A stretch of DNA of 64,000 nucleotides from Chitinophaga rupis (GTDB lineage Bacteria > Bacteroidota > Bacteroidia > Chitinophagales > Chitinophagaceae): assembly GCF_900109685.1 (NCBI RefSeq), contig NZ_FOBB01000001.1:682001-746000 (forward strand), in the 5' to 3' direction. This document shows, one piece after another, positions 17,892 to 26,709 of this stretch. The translations under genes were made by a program, and so were the position numbers. Numbering within the stretch: position 1 is the stretch's first letter; each line of letters begins with the position of its first letter. The notes under the pieces are model-generated. The model saw only the letters and a list, made by a program, of their open reading frames with translations. It was not told the DNA's origin and searched no databases.

Positions 17892-18020
17892 GCTTTTCAC
17901 CCCTGCTGCCACTACCCCTGTTGGTACCATTTTTGAGGCATGGTAGCGCTACACTATGCCATTTTGGAAGAGTTTTTAGGTACACTTTTTTTTCACCCAT
18001 AACAAAACAAAGCGTTCCCT

Positions 18021-19571
18021 ATGATTTCAATCGTTATTCCAGTTTTAAACGAAGGGGCCACAGTACGGCAGGTTATCAGATTAGTTAAAAAGACCACACG
18101 CAAGGTAGAGATCATTGTAGTTGATGATAATAGCCGGGATAACACTGTTGAAGAAGCCATGAAGGAAGGCGTACGGGTAATTACCAGCAGCCAGCGCGGC
18201 AAAGGTATATCCATGCGGGAAGGGCTGATGGCCGCTAAATATGACATTGTGATGTATATAGATGGGGACATCCTCACCTATCCGGAAAATATTGTGGAAT
18301 TATTGACCGATCCCATCATTAACGACGAATCTGATTTTGTTAAATCTTATTTTACCCGGCAGGCCGGCCGCGTTACGCAGCTGGTAGCCAAACCCCTGTT
18401 AAGCATTTTATTCCCGGAGCTGGCGCATTTTCAACAGCCGCTGAGTGGTATGATAGCAGCGCGCAAATCATTCCTTTCCCGTGTGCAGTTTGAAAATGAT
18501 TACGGGGTAGATATTGGCCTGCTGATAGATATGCATGTGCTGGGCGCCCGCATAACAGAAGCTAATATCGGAAAGATCGAAAATGCCATGCAAACCTGGG
18601 AGCAGCTGAGCAAAATGTCGCGCGAGGTTTCCCGCACTATCTTACACAAGGCAGAACACATGAACCTTCCGCAGGAGAACCTGGAAACCCTGGGTAATAT
18701 TAACCTGATACGGGAGCAAATGGAATACTCCATCCTGGAATCTATTGACAAGCTGCATAAGATGGTGATCTTTAACCTGGATGAAGCCGTTTTTACCCAG
18801 GATTACCTGCAGCTGGCCGCACATGCTTTTGACTGCGAGGTATCCCTGCAGCAAATACTGGAACACTACAGCGACCCGGTAACCATACTGGAGCATACCG
18901 CTGCCCTGTTCCGCGACCGTAACCTGGCAGAGCTGCTGGAAGTGGCAGATGCCATACCCGTGGTGCCGGATCTTAAAGCGGTGGTGCATGAGCTGAAAAA
19001 GAGAGGCTATGCCTGCGGCCTGATCACCGACGGATTTGAATGTGTGGCCCGCCATATTAAGAATAAGCTGGGGATGGATTTTGTATTTGCCAACCGCCTG
19101 CATTTATATGATAGCGTGGCCACCGGCGAGCTAAGCATACCGGAATATTTCCGGCAGCCCAGTGAGGATGGTACAGATGGATTGCTGCGTTATAACAAAA
19201 AGAACATACTGCCTTATATAGCGCACAAATACCACGTAATGCCGCAGAATATTATTTATGTAGGCAGCGGCGTAGAAGGATCTGACCTGCTGAAGGAAGC
19301 AGGTATAGGTGTGGCCTTTGATACGGAGGTGGAGTGTATTGAAAAAGTAGCTGATAAGATCATTCCCGGCCCTTACATGTCGCCGCTGCTGAGCATAGCG
19401 CAGGCCAGCCCGGAAAAGTTCCGTTTAAAGCTGCCGCCCATTAGTAAAAAACAGGTACGCCGTATTGGCATTGGCAGCCTGGTAGCGCTGGCCGGCGCAG
19501 GACTGGTATACCTGGCGGCCCGGCAGCTTAAGAAGAACGATGAACAAAAACCTGCAGCACTGCTGAATTAA
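18021..19571 (+). CDS. GpgS-like glycosyltransferase fused to a degenerate HAD domain with a C-terminal membrane helix
   Basis: A 516-residue fusion. Residues 1 to about 215 are a GT-A fold: VIPVLNEGATV, VDDNSRDN and the metal-binding D81-G-D83. The stretch GRVTQLVAKPLLSILFPELA, FQQPLSGMIAARKSFLSR and YGVDIGLLIDMH closely resembles glucosyl-3-phosphoglycerate synthases (GT81). Residues about 248-460 resemble a SerB-like HAD phosphatase, but motif I reads FNLDEAVF (Asn252 in place of the nucleophilic Asp) and motif IV reads VGSGVEGSD (Ser416 in place of Asp), so phosphatase activity is doubtful. Motif II Thr (GLITDG) and the Lys region remain. Residues about 483-503 form a membrane helix followed by a short basic tail. 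The sugar product is inferred, not proven. Confidence 0.8.
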   Translation: MISIVIPVLNEGATVRQVIRLVKKTTRKVEIIVVDDNSRDNTVEEAMKEGVRVITSSQRGKGISMREGLMAAKYDIVMYIDGDILTYPENIVELLTDPIINDESDFVKSYFTRQAGRVTQLVAKPLLSILFPELAHFQQPLSGMIAARKSFLSRVQFENDYGVDIGLLIDMHVLGARITEANIGKIENAMQTWEQLSKMSREVSRTILHKAEHMNLPQENLETLGNINLIREQMEYSILESIDKLHKMVIFNLDEAVFTQDYLQLAAHAFDCEVSLQQILEHYSDPVTILEHTAALFRDRNLAELLEVADAIPVVPDLKAVVHELKKRGYACGLITDGFECVARHIKNKLGMDFVFANRLHLYDSVATGELSIPEYFRQPSEDGTDGLLRYNKKNILPYIAHKYHVMPQNIIYVGSGVEGSDLLKEAGIGVAFDTEVECIEKVADKIIPGPYMSPLLSIAQASPEKFRLKLPPISKKQVRRIGIGSLVALAGAGLVYLAARQLKKNDEQKPAALLN

Positions 19572-19598
19572 TAATTAATACAGGGAAGTACTTCAATT

Positions 19599-19638
19599 AA
19601 TAAGGGGAAGTGTTGCTCACACAACACTTCCCCTTAAT
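19599..19638. terminator. Bidirectional terminator between convergent genes
   Basis: TAAGGGGAAGTGTTG, loop CTCACA, CAACACTTCCCCTTA give a perfect 15-bp stem flanked by AT-rich TTAATTA repeats on both sides. It can serve both the GpgS-like gene and the convergent DksA-like gene. Confidence 0.88.
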
Positions 19639-19668
19639 TATTAATTATTAATTATTAATTATTAATTA
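19637..19668. repeat. TTAATTA tandem short repeat
   Basis: About 32 bases of the word TTAATTA/ATTATTAATT repeated several times directly before the DksA-like stop codon. The same word occurs at 7330-7365, 43060-43078 and 58810-58845. Confidence 0.7.
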
Positions 19669-20727
19669 CTATTTGCTTTTGGCCAGCTTGGCTTCAATGC
19701 TCAGCGTAGCGTGTGGTACTGCGCGCAGGCGGGCTTTGTCTATAAGCTTACCGGTTACGCGGCAAATGCCATAGGTTTTGTTCTCTATGCGCACCATTGC
19801 TTTTTCCAGGTGATCAATAAACTGGATCTGGCGGCTGGCCATTTGGTTCAGCTGCTCTCTTTCCTGGGAGCCGCTGCCATCTTCCATGCTCATATATTTG
19901 TTTTCGGTATCATCCGTACCGGCTTCGTCCTTGCGGGTAATAAGGCCCTGCAGGTACACGAGCTCTTTTTTAGCTGCTTCCAGCTTTTTCGTAATCAGGT
20001 CCCTGAACTCCTGCAGATCTGAATCGCTATAGCGATATACCGGACCGGTAGGAGCATCCGGCTGATCCAGCACGGATTTAGTAAACTCCGGCTGGTAGGA
20101 GACCAGCGTGGCAGCCGACTTAGAACCTTTCTTCTCGGTCCTTTCCGGCTTTTCCGATTTGGCCGGAGTAGCGGCTTTTTCAACCCTTTCAACCTTCTCG
20201 GTCTTTTCGGTTTTTTCCGCGGCTACTTTTTTACCGGTTTCTTTTTCCTTATCTGACTTCTTTACTGGCATTATAACTTCTTTTTCTTCTTGCTTTGAAA
20301 TCGATGATTTTACTACTTCACTTTCTCTTTCAGTGGGAACACTTTTAGCTACCACTTTCTGCTTTTCAGCAGGAACTTTTTTTGCAACCGGCTTTACAGC
20401 AGGCGCGATTGTTTTTTTGACAAGTTGTTTGGCCGGGGGTGCGGCGGTTGTTTTGGTGACGACAGCTTTCTTAGTGGGCGCCGATTTAGAAACTGCAGCC
20501 TTTTTAACCACGGCTTTTGTGGCAGCAGGTTTAGCAGGTTTTACCGCTACCTTGGGCGCTGCCTTTTTAACAGTTGCTTTTTTAGGTGCCGGAGCTGCCT
20601 TTTTCGCAGTTACCGGTTTGGCAGCAGGCTTTTTAGCCGCAGTTGCTTTTTTTGCTACTACTGCCGCTTTCTTAGCCGGAGCTGTCCTTTGGGTCTTTTT
20701 GCTAGCAACTTTCTTCTTTGTTGCCAT
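19669..20727 (-). CDS. Histone H1-like/TraR-DksA family protein with a degenerate zinc finger
   Basis: A 352-residue protein in two parts. Residues 1 to about 215 are a low-complexity Lys/Ala/Pro/Val tail (repeats such as KKAAP, KKATV, KPAKPAA), like bacterial histone H1-like proteins, turning Glu-rich near 150-200. Residues about 230-352 are a DksA/TraR domain: a coiled coil (FRDLITKKLEAAKKELVYLQ) and the C-terminal segment YGICRVTGKLIDKARLRAVP. Of the four zinc cysteines of DksA only Cys322 remains; the others are Thr325, Ser343 and Ala346. It starts 5 bases after the ileS stop and is surely cotranscribed. It likely touches RNA polymerase or nucleic acid; the function is inferred. Confidence 0.85.
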   Translation of the reverse strand: MATKKKVASKKTQRTAPAKKAAVVAKKATAAKKPAAKPVTAKKAAPAPKKATVKKAAPKVAVKPAKPAATKAVVKKAAVSKSAPTKKAVVTKTTAAPPAKQLVKKTIAPAVKPVAKKVPAEKQKVVAKSVPTERESEVVKSSISKQEEKEVIMPVKKSDKEKETGKKVAAEKTEKTEKVERVEKAATPAKSEKPERTEKKGSKSAATLVSYQPEFTKSVLDQPDAPTGPVYRYSDSDLQEFRDLITKKLEAAKKELVYLQGLITRKDEAGTDDTENKYMSMEDGSGSQEREQLNQMASRQIQFIDHLEKAMVRIENKTYGICRVTGKLIDKARLRAVPHATLSIEAKLAKSK

Positions 20728-20732
20728 GGGGA

Positions 20733-23700
20733 TTAGCTTTTTTTGTTAACTAATACATTGAATTTAAGGTCATTCACCTCTATTTCGGTACCATCTTGTA
20801 ATTGCGGCACTATTTCCAAGCTATCTGCCAAAATTTCCGTGCAAATATAGTCATTATAGTGAATAATCGCCGACTTCAGCGTATCTGATGCTGCCACTTT
20901 TACCATAATCCGGTCCGTTAATTCAAAGCCGCTATCCTTCCGGATCTTTTGTATGCGGTTCACCAGCTCCCGGGCATGCCCTTCATCCTGCAACTGTGGT
21001 GTAATGGTAATATCAAGGGCAACAGTTAATGCGCCTTTGTTAGCTACGGTCCACCCGGGTATGTCTTCGGAAATAATCTCCACATCAGACAGTTGTAACG
21101 GTAGTTGTTCACTGTCTATCAGCAGGTTGTAAACCCCATCGCGCTCTAATACTGTTATATCTGCATCCGTGAAAGCGCTAATAGCAGCTGCTACAGCTTT
21201 CATTTTTGCTCCCATCTTGCTACCCAGCGCCTTGTAATTGGGCTTAATCTTTTTCTTGATGAAGCCCTCCGTTTCCGTAAGATACTCAATACCTTTTACA
21301 TTCACTTCACTTTTTATCAGGTGTTCGATCTTCTCAACCTGTACCTGCATGTGAGGGTTCAGTACCGGTATTAGTATCTTTTGAAGAGGCTGCCGTACCC
21401 TAATGTTCACCTTCTTACGCAAGGATAGTACCAGAGATGATATATCCTGCGCTAACTGCATCCTTTCTTCCAGCTCATTATCTATTGCCTCCGCTACCGG
21501 TACCGGAAAATCGGTATGGTGTACGGAAGCAGCGGTGGAACGCTGCCCTACCTTGTTCAGGTTGCCAAATAACCAATCTGCAAAGAACGGTGATACCGGC
21601 GCCATTAGCTGCGCTATCTTTTCCAGGCATTCATATAAGGTTTGGTAGGCAGATATTTTATCATGCTCATACTCCCCTTTCCAGAAACGGCGGCGGCATA
21701 AACGTACGTACCAGTTGCTTAAATGCTCATCTACAAACTCCTGTATTACACGGCCTGCCTGGGTGGGCTCATAATCATCCAGGTAGGCAGTAACCTCTTT
21801 TACCAGGGTGTTCAGGACTGAAATGATCCAGCGGTCTATTTCCGGCCGCTGCTGCAGCGGAATATAAGCTTCCCTGAATGAGAAATTATCCAGGTTGGCG
21901 TACATCGCAAAGAAGTTATAGGTATTGTACAGGGTGGAGAACAGCTTGCGCTGTACTTCCTTTATACCGTCTGTATCAAACTTCATGCTATCCCAGGGGC
22001 TGGCATTGGTTACCAGGTACCAGCGGGTAGCATCTGCGCCCAGCTCTTCTATTGTCTTAAACGGATCTATTATATTACCCAGGCGCTTACTCATTTTAAC
22101 ACCGTTCTTATCCAGCACTAATCCATTGGATACTACGGTTTTATAAGCTACGCTATCAAACAGCAAAGCGCCCAGTACATGCAGAGTATAGAACCAGCCA
22201 CGGGTTTGGTCCACGCCTTCACAAATAAAATCGGCCGGGAAGTTCTGCTCAAAAACATCCTTATTCTCAAAGGGGAAATGCCATTGGGCATAGGGCATGG
22301 CGCCACTATCAAACCAAACATCCACCAGGTCCGGCTCGCGGCGCATGGGTTTACCATCGGCGCTTACCAGTATAATATCATCCACATACGGTTTATGCAG
22401 GTCCAGGATGCCCTGGTGCAGGTAATGTTTATTTACATCGCCGCCCAGTACTTCACTGGCCTTCCTTATTTCAGTATTCAGCTCTTCTATGCTGCCAATA
22501 CATTTTTCCTCACTGCCATCTTCTGTACGCCATATCGGCAGCGGAGTACCCCAAAAGCGGCTACGGCTCAGGTTCCAGTCCACCATATTCTCCAGCCAGT
22601 TACCAAAACGGCCGGTGCCGGTAAAGGCCGGTTTCCAGTTAATAGTGGTATTCAGCTCTACCATCCGGTCTTTCAGGGCCGTGGTTTTAATGAACCAGGC
22701 ATCCAGCGGATAATATAATACCGGTTTATCAGTACGCCAGCAATGGGGATAGCTGTGCTCGTATTTTTCTACTTTAAATGCGCGGTTTTCTTTTTTAAGT
22801 TTTACAGCGATGTCAACATCTACATCCTTATACTGTGGATCGTCTTTGTAATTTTTCACATATCGTCCAGCGAACTCACCCACAGTGTCCAAAAATTTCC
22901 CCTGCTTGTCTACAAGTGTGAGAATGCCGATGCCATACTTTTTACCTACGCGGTTATCATCTGCACCAAAAGCCGGGGCGGTATGCACGATACCGGTACC
23001 ATCCTCTGTAGTTACAAAGTCGCCTATCAGGATCCGGAAGGGATCGCCCTCTTCCGGCTGTACATAGGGCAACAGCTGCTCATAGCGGATATTTTCCAGC
23101 TGGCTGCCCCGGAAAACGGACAGGATCTGCCAGGGAATTATTTTATCACCTTCTTTATAATTTGCAAAATCACCGTCTTCCCCTTCTTTTTTAAAGTGAC
23201 GGTCTACCAGGTCTTTAGCCAGTATTACGCATACCGGCAAGTGGGTGTAGGGGTTGAAAGTGCGCACCAGCGCATATTCTATATTAGCGCCTACTGTAAG
23301 GCCCAGGTTGGATGGCAGGGTCCAGGGGGTGGTGGTCCAGGCCAGGAAAAATACCTGGTCGGTACCGGCTGCTTCAAACAGAAAGCGGGAACGGTCGCCT
23401 TCCACGGCTTTAAACATGGCTACTACGGTAGTATCCTTTACATCTTTATAACAGCCGGGCTGGTTCAGCTCAGCAGAGCTTAAGCCGCTACCGGCAGCGG
23501 GTGAGTAAGGTTGTATGCTTACGCTTTTATACAGGTATCCCTTTTTATACAGCTGCTGCAAACACCACCACAGGCTTTCGATATAGTTATTCTCAAACGT
23601 CACATAGGGCTTCTTCAGATCAACCCAGTAGCCCATTTTCTGGGTCAGCTCGTCCCATTTATCTTTATATTTTAATACCTCCCGGCGGCAGGTATCATTA

Positions 23701-24053
23701 TATTCTTCTATAGATATTTTTTTGCCGATGTCTTCTTTTGTAATGCCCAGGCTTTTTTCCACGCCCAACTCTACCGGCAGGCCGTGTGTATCCCAGCCGC
23801 CTTTGCGTTTTACCTGAAAGCCCTTCATGGTTTTATAGCGGCATACCAGGTCTTTTAATGTACGGGAAATTACGTGGTGAATACCAGGCATACCATTGGC
23901 GCTGGGCGGGCCTTCATAAAATACAAAAGGTGTAGCGCCTTCCCTTAATGTTACGCTTTGCTCAAACGCTTGCTGTGCCTCCCATTGCTGTAGTACTTCC
24001 TTTCCTATCTGCGGTAAGTTCAACTGGTTATATTCCTGATATTGACTGGCCAT
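20733..24053 (-). CDS. ileS: Isoleucyl-tRNA synthetase, type 2
   Basis: A 1106-residue class I synthetase that charges tRNA-Ile, longer than the roughly 930-residue E. coli type and matching the eukaryote-like type 2. The ATP-binding HIGH region reads SANGMPGIHHVISRTLKD, so the signature is GIHH (residues 57-60) rather than HxGH. KMSKR is at residues 653-657. The editing domain contains FLAWTTTPWTLPSNLGL, and the anticodon-binding and C-terminal extension follow. No zinc-ribbon of the type 1 C-terminus is seen. The DksA-like gene follows by 5 bases. A -7 element TAACTTTG lies at 24108-24115 on the minus strand. Confidence 0.97.
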   Translation of the reverse strand: MASQYQEYNQLNLPQIGKEVLQQWEAQQAFEQSVTLREGATPFVFYEGPPSANGMPGIHHVISRTLKDLVCRYKTMKGFQVKRKGGWDTHGLPVELGVEKSLGITKEDIGKKISIEEYNDTCRREVLKYKDKWDELTQKMGYWVDLKKPYVTFENNYIESLWWCLQQLYKKGYLYKSVSIQPYSPAAGSGLSSAELNQPGCYKDVKDTTVVAMFKAVEGDRSRFLFEAAGTDQVFFLAWTTTPWTLPSNLGLTVGANIEYALVRTFNPYTHLPVCVILAKDLVDRHFKKEGEDGDFANYKEGDKIIPWQILSVFRGSQLENIRYEQLLPYVQPEEGDPFRILIGDFVTTEDGTGIVHTAPAFGADDNRVGKKYGIGILTLVDKQGKFLDTVGEFAGRYVKNYKDDPQYKDVDVDIAVKLKKENRAFKVEKYEHSYPHCWRTDKPVLYYPLDAWFIKTTALKDRMVELNTTINWKPAFTGTGRFGNWLENMVDWNLSRSRFWGTPLPIWRTEDGSEEKCIGSIEELNTEIRKASEVLGGDVNKHYLHQGILDLHKPYVDDIILVSADGKPMRREPDLVDVWFDSGAMPYAQWHFPFENKDVFEQNFPADFICEGVDQTRGWFYTLHVLGALLFDSVAYKTVVSNGLVLDKNGVKMSKRLGNIIDPFKTIEELGADATRWYLVTNASPWDSMKFDTDGIKEVQRKLFSTLYNTYNFFAMYANLDNFSFREAYIPLQQRPEIDRWIISVLNTLVKEVTAYLDDYEPTQAGRVIQEFVDEHLSNWYVRLCRRRFWKGEYEHDKISAYQTLYECLEKIAQLMAPVSPFFADWLFGNLNKVGQRSTAASVHHTDFPVPVAEAIDNELEERMQLAQDISSLVLSLRKKVNIRVRQPLQKILIPVLNPHMQVQVEKIEHLIKSEVNVKGIEYLTETEGFIKKKIKPNYKALGSKMGAKMKAVAAAISAFTDADITVLERDGVYNLLIDSEQLPLQLSDVEIISEDIPGWTVANKGALTVALDITITPQLQDEGHARELVNRIQKIRKDSGFELTDRIMVKVAASDTLKSAIIHYNDYICTEILADSLEIVPQLQDGTEIEVNDLKFNVLVNKKS

Positions 24054-24305
24054 AAAACAATTTCCGCCTTTTGGCGTTAATAAGACAAATCTTTAATTAA
24101 AATTGTGCAAAGTTACGAAATAGGGCGGCACCAAAATCGGAAAAAGCGTTAAAAAGAGTGGACCAGTATATGTTTTTTTAATTTTTTTCTTACTTTTACA
24201 CTCGGAATCCATAGTTTTGCTTTTTTGGCACTGTTTTAGTTCAAGAGCCTGGAAGAAAATTTAAGTTCAAAACCTTAACCCAACGGACAAAACCATATCG
24301 TTTAT

Positions 24306-24770
24306 ATGAAAAAGTTGATGTTATTTTTTTGCGCTGCATTGTTCACTTCCGGCATAACTTTTGCACAACACAAATCGGTTAAAAAAGTAAAGCATACTAC
24401 TGCGAAAGTGGTTGTGGCTCCCGATCCTGTAAAAGGTGCTTTTGAACAAAATTTTGCAGGTGTCACCGATGCAAAATGGAGTAAAGGTGGTTCAGGCAAC
24501 TGGACAGCAAATTTCTCCAAAGAAGATGTAAAAACAATCGCAGAATATTCGGCAGATGGCAACTGGATAGCCACCCGCAGTGAGTATAAAGCTGAGCAGC
24601 TACCGGAAACAGTAGCCAGCACATTGAAAACAAAGTATCCAACAGCCACCGTAAAAGACGGCTGGAAAATAGAAAGAGCAGATGTAGCTGCTTACTATAA
24701 AGTGAATATTCAGGATAATGGTACAGAAAAGTCGGTTTTGATCAATGAAGCTGGTACCATTACAGAATAA
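24306..24770 (+). CDS. PepSY-like secreted protein
   Basis: A 154-residue exported protein with the signal peptide MKKLMLFFCAALFTSGITFA. The mature part is one PepSY-like (PF11396 type) unit: KGAFEQNFAGVTDAKWSKGG followed by a pattern of short strands and KTKYPTATVKDGWKIERADV. This family is common in Bacteroidota periplasms and its role is unknown; PepSY domains are often linked to protease inhibition or to sensing. It is a single-gene unit, divergent from ileS and followed by a terminator at 24817-24849. An AT-rich block before the gene (24170-24200) may hold the promoter. Confidence 0.82.
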   Translation: MKKLMLFFCAALFTSGITFAQHKSVKKVKHTTAKVVVAPDPVKGAFEQNFAGVTDAKWSKGGSGNWTANFSKEDVKTIAEYSADGNWIATRSEYKAEQLPETVASTLKTKYPTATVKDGWKIERADVAAYYKVNIQDNGTEKSVLINEAGTITE

Positions 24771-24816
24771 CTACACACAAATAAGTATTTCATAGGTATA
24801 GGGATAAATAGGACAG

Positions 24817-24849
24817 ACCCTGCTCTTTTGGGCGGGGTTTTCTTTTTGT
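24817..24849 (+). terminator. Terminator after the PepSY-like gene
   Basis: ACCCTGC, an eight-base loop, GCGGGGT (7 bp with one wobble) followed by TTTCTTTTTG. It lies 47 bases past the stop codon. Confidence 0.7.
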
Positions 24850-25606
24850 AGAAAACTGAGGAAGATTACTCACAGTTGTTGTTGTAATTACTACTGCAAT
24901 ACCACACTTTTTACGTTGTTAATAAGCCTGAGGGCGCCCACATTTTCGGCAGCTTTATTCAAATTTGTTATGACCTTGCTTAAGATTAATTGAAGCTCCG
25001 GTTTTCCGGCAATGTTTGTTTGCAAAATACAGCTACCTCAACGACCACATCAGTAATACATTTTGATTTCATACTGTCATATTGGCCAGTGATCATATCT
25101 GGTATTTAAATACAAAAAGCCACCGCTGTATCTGCGATGGCTTCTGGTATAATGGCGGGAAACTTACCGGCAATATGCACTAAGGTCATTGGTGTTTGAA
25201 GATTGTGCAAGAATGTATGGCTTTACTCACTTTTTGCCTGGTAAGCCTCCCTCCAATGGTCAAATCTGATAAGGAAGCTTATAAAATCGGGATAGATATC
25301 TGCCGATCGTGATACAAAGAAACGCCGAATTATCCGGGAGTGCTTACGAGATCGGGAAAAGAAATGATCGAAAAGGGAAAAGGTTGGAAAGATGGGAATA
25401 TGCAGAAATGCAAATGAGGATAGATGTTCAATTAATGAATTGATAAATATATAGTTATAGAATGTGCGTATATGCAGGTGTGCAAGGGAATAGGGTAAAT
25501 TGTGTACTGGTAAGGTAACTATGGTGTAGATCTGGCAAATCCAGTGTATTAGCACATCAGCGCATTCATTTGCATAGCTGTACATCTGAAACAGCTGCCC
25601 ATTAAT
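24850..25606 (-). other. Long interval with possible decayed coding remnants
   Basis: No intact gene is visible in about 757 bases. On the minus strand three open but start-less or truncated pieces look protein-like. 25106-25222 reads SHTFLHNLQTPMTLVHIAGK, like a histidine-kinase H box, after a stop. 24986-25096 is a 36-codon ATG frame. 24891-25037 ends NNVKSVVLQ and stop, like the end of a small alpha/beta domain. A 120-codon frame at 25223-25585 is low-complexity and overlaps TGCAAATG-type words, so I do not call it a gene. A pseudogene relic is possible but unproven. Confidence 0.3.
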
Positions 25607-26536
25607 TTAACGCAGCAGCAGCTCGCAGGGCTTTAAGCCGGTATGCTTTTTAAAGGCGGTAGAGAAGTGGGAAATGCAGGAATAGCCCATGAGAATGGCT
25701 ACATCGGAAACGGACATTCCTTTTTCATACAGGAGGCTCTTGGCCTTTTCCATCCGTTCTTTCTGGAAGTAATCGTAAATGGTGGTACCGTACATGGCTT
25801 TAAAGCCTTTTTTCAGGTAACACTCGTTCATAGCTACCCGGCGGGCCAGGTCGCGGATGGTAATAGGGGCATCCAGCTGCTCCAGCAAAATGCTGCGGGC
25901 TTTTTCTATCTTTTCCCGGTCCTCCATGTGGGTGAGGAAACGGCAGCCATAACGCTCGTCCGGGTCATTTTGCATGAACTGGTCAGAGCTGAATAACAGC
26001 AGCTCCAGCGCCTTGCTTTGCAGAAAAATATGCTTCAGCACCCCTTCGTAATTATGATGTACCATTTGTTCCAGCACCGATTTGGATTTGGTGCAGGGCT
26101 GTATGGTTTTTACAAAAGGCTTGCGGGATTGTAATTCAAATAAGGTAGTGGTGGTAGCGCCCTTTTGCAGGGATTGAATAAAGGCAGGCTGAAAACGCAC
26201 GGTGATCATGTCTACGGAGGCCACCTTCTCTTTACAGTTGCCTTTCTGGCCCTTGGCGCACAGCTCATCTGTACAGGAGGGGTTCTGGCAGTAACGGTTA
26301 CCGGCTACACAGTAACGCAGCTCCACGGCGGCAGACTGGCCTCTTTTGGCCGGCTGGTACACCACCATGGCTACATCCTCAACGGGTAAAGGTTTATCGT
26401 AGGTAAAGCGCTGCAGGGTAAAATCAAGGCAATCCGGTACGTTCACGGCATCCTGCTCTGCAAGCTGCAGCTGGTCGCTCATTGCCGGTTGTGGTATGGC
26501 CAGTGATAATATGTCCTGTAGCTCCTTCATCTCCAA
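25607..26536 (-). CDS. AraC family regulator with a cysteine cluster
   Basis: A 309-residue regulator. The C-terminal 100 residues are a clear AraC DNA-binding domain (TIRDLARRVAMNECYLKKGF and SVSDVAILMGYSCISHFSTA then FKKHTGLKPCELLL), close to the PchR/YbtA kind. The N-terminal half lacks the usual cupin pattern and instead has five cysteines at positions 76, 83, 88, 93 and 101 (YCQNPSCTDELCAKGQKGNC region), which could bind a metal or sense redox. No siderophore or other likely target gene is next to it: the DUF748-like gene is divergent. It probably acts in trans. The Cys function is inference only. Confidence 0.9.
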   Translation of the reverse strand: MEMKELQDILSLAIPQPAMSDQLQLAEQDAVNVPDCLDFTLQRFTYDKPLPVEDVAMVVYQPAKRGQSAAVELRYCVAGNRYCQNPSCTDELCAKGQKGNCKEKVASVDMITVRFQPAFIQSLQKGATTTTLFELQSRKPFVKTIQPCTKSKSVLEQMVHHNYEGVLKHIFLQSKALELLLFSSDQFMQNDPDERYGCRFLTHMEDREKIEKARSILLEQLDAPITIRDLARRVAMNECYLKKGFKAMYGTTIYDYFQKERMEKAKSLLYEKGMSVSDVAILMGYSCISHFSTAFKKHTGLKPCELLLR

Positions 26537-26709
26537 TTAACTGTAATTAAAAACCTCACAAATTTATGGATTCACATTTACTTAACAAATTAGTGGGGTA
26601 ACAATGACAATCGGGTGATAGTTGTGGATTAAATTACACAGCAGGCTCCACCAGCCCTTTCATATTCATTATGAATGCCCTTGGTATGGATTTCGTACTA
26701 CTAACCGTT

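Noticed and set aside
17931..17970. Hairpin after the MsbA-like gene
   Set aside because: GGCAT and ATGCC with an inner GTAGCGCTAC give only weak stems with a minimal loop, so I do not call it a terminator.
20108..20749. 213-codon plus-strand frame of Ala, Phe, Val and Thr
   Set aside because: It is the mirror of the Lys/Ala-rich tail of the DksA-like protein and has no start context or domain.
22743..23483. 246-codon plus-strand frame within ileS
   Set aside because: It lies fully inside the synthetase gene on the other strand and is Phe/Tyr/Ile-rich without family features.
25223..25585. 120-codon frame upstream of the Cys-rich AraC gene
   Set aside because: Phe/Ile/His-rich, overlaps TGCAAATG-type repeats and has no family match that I can see.
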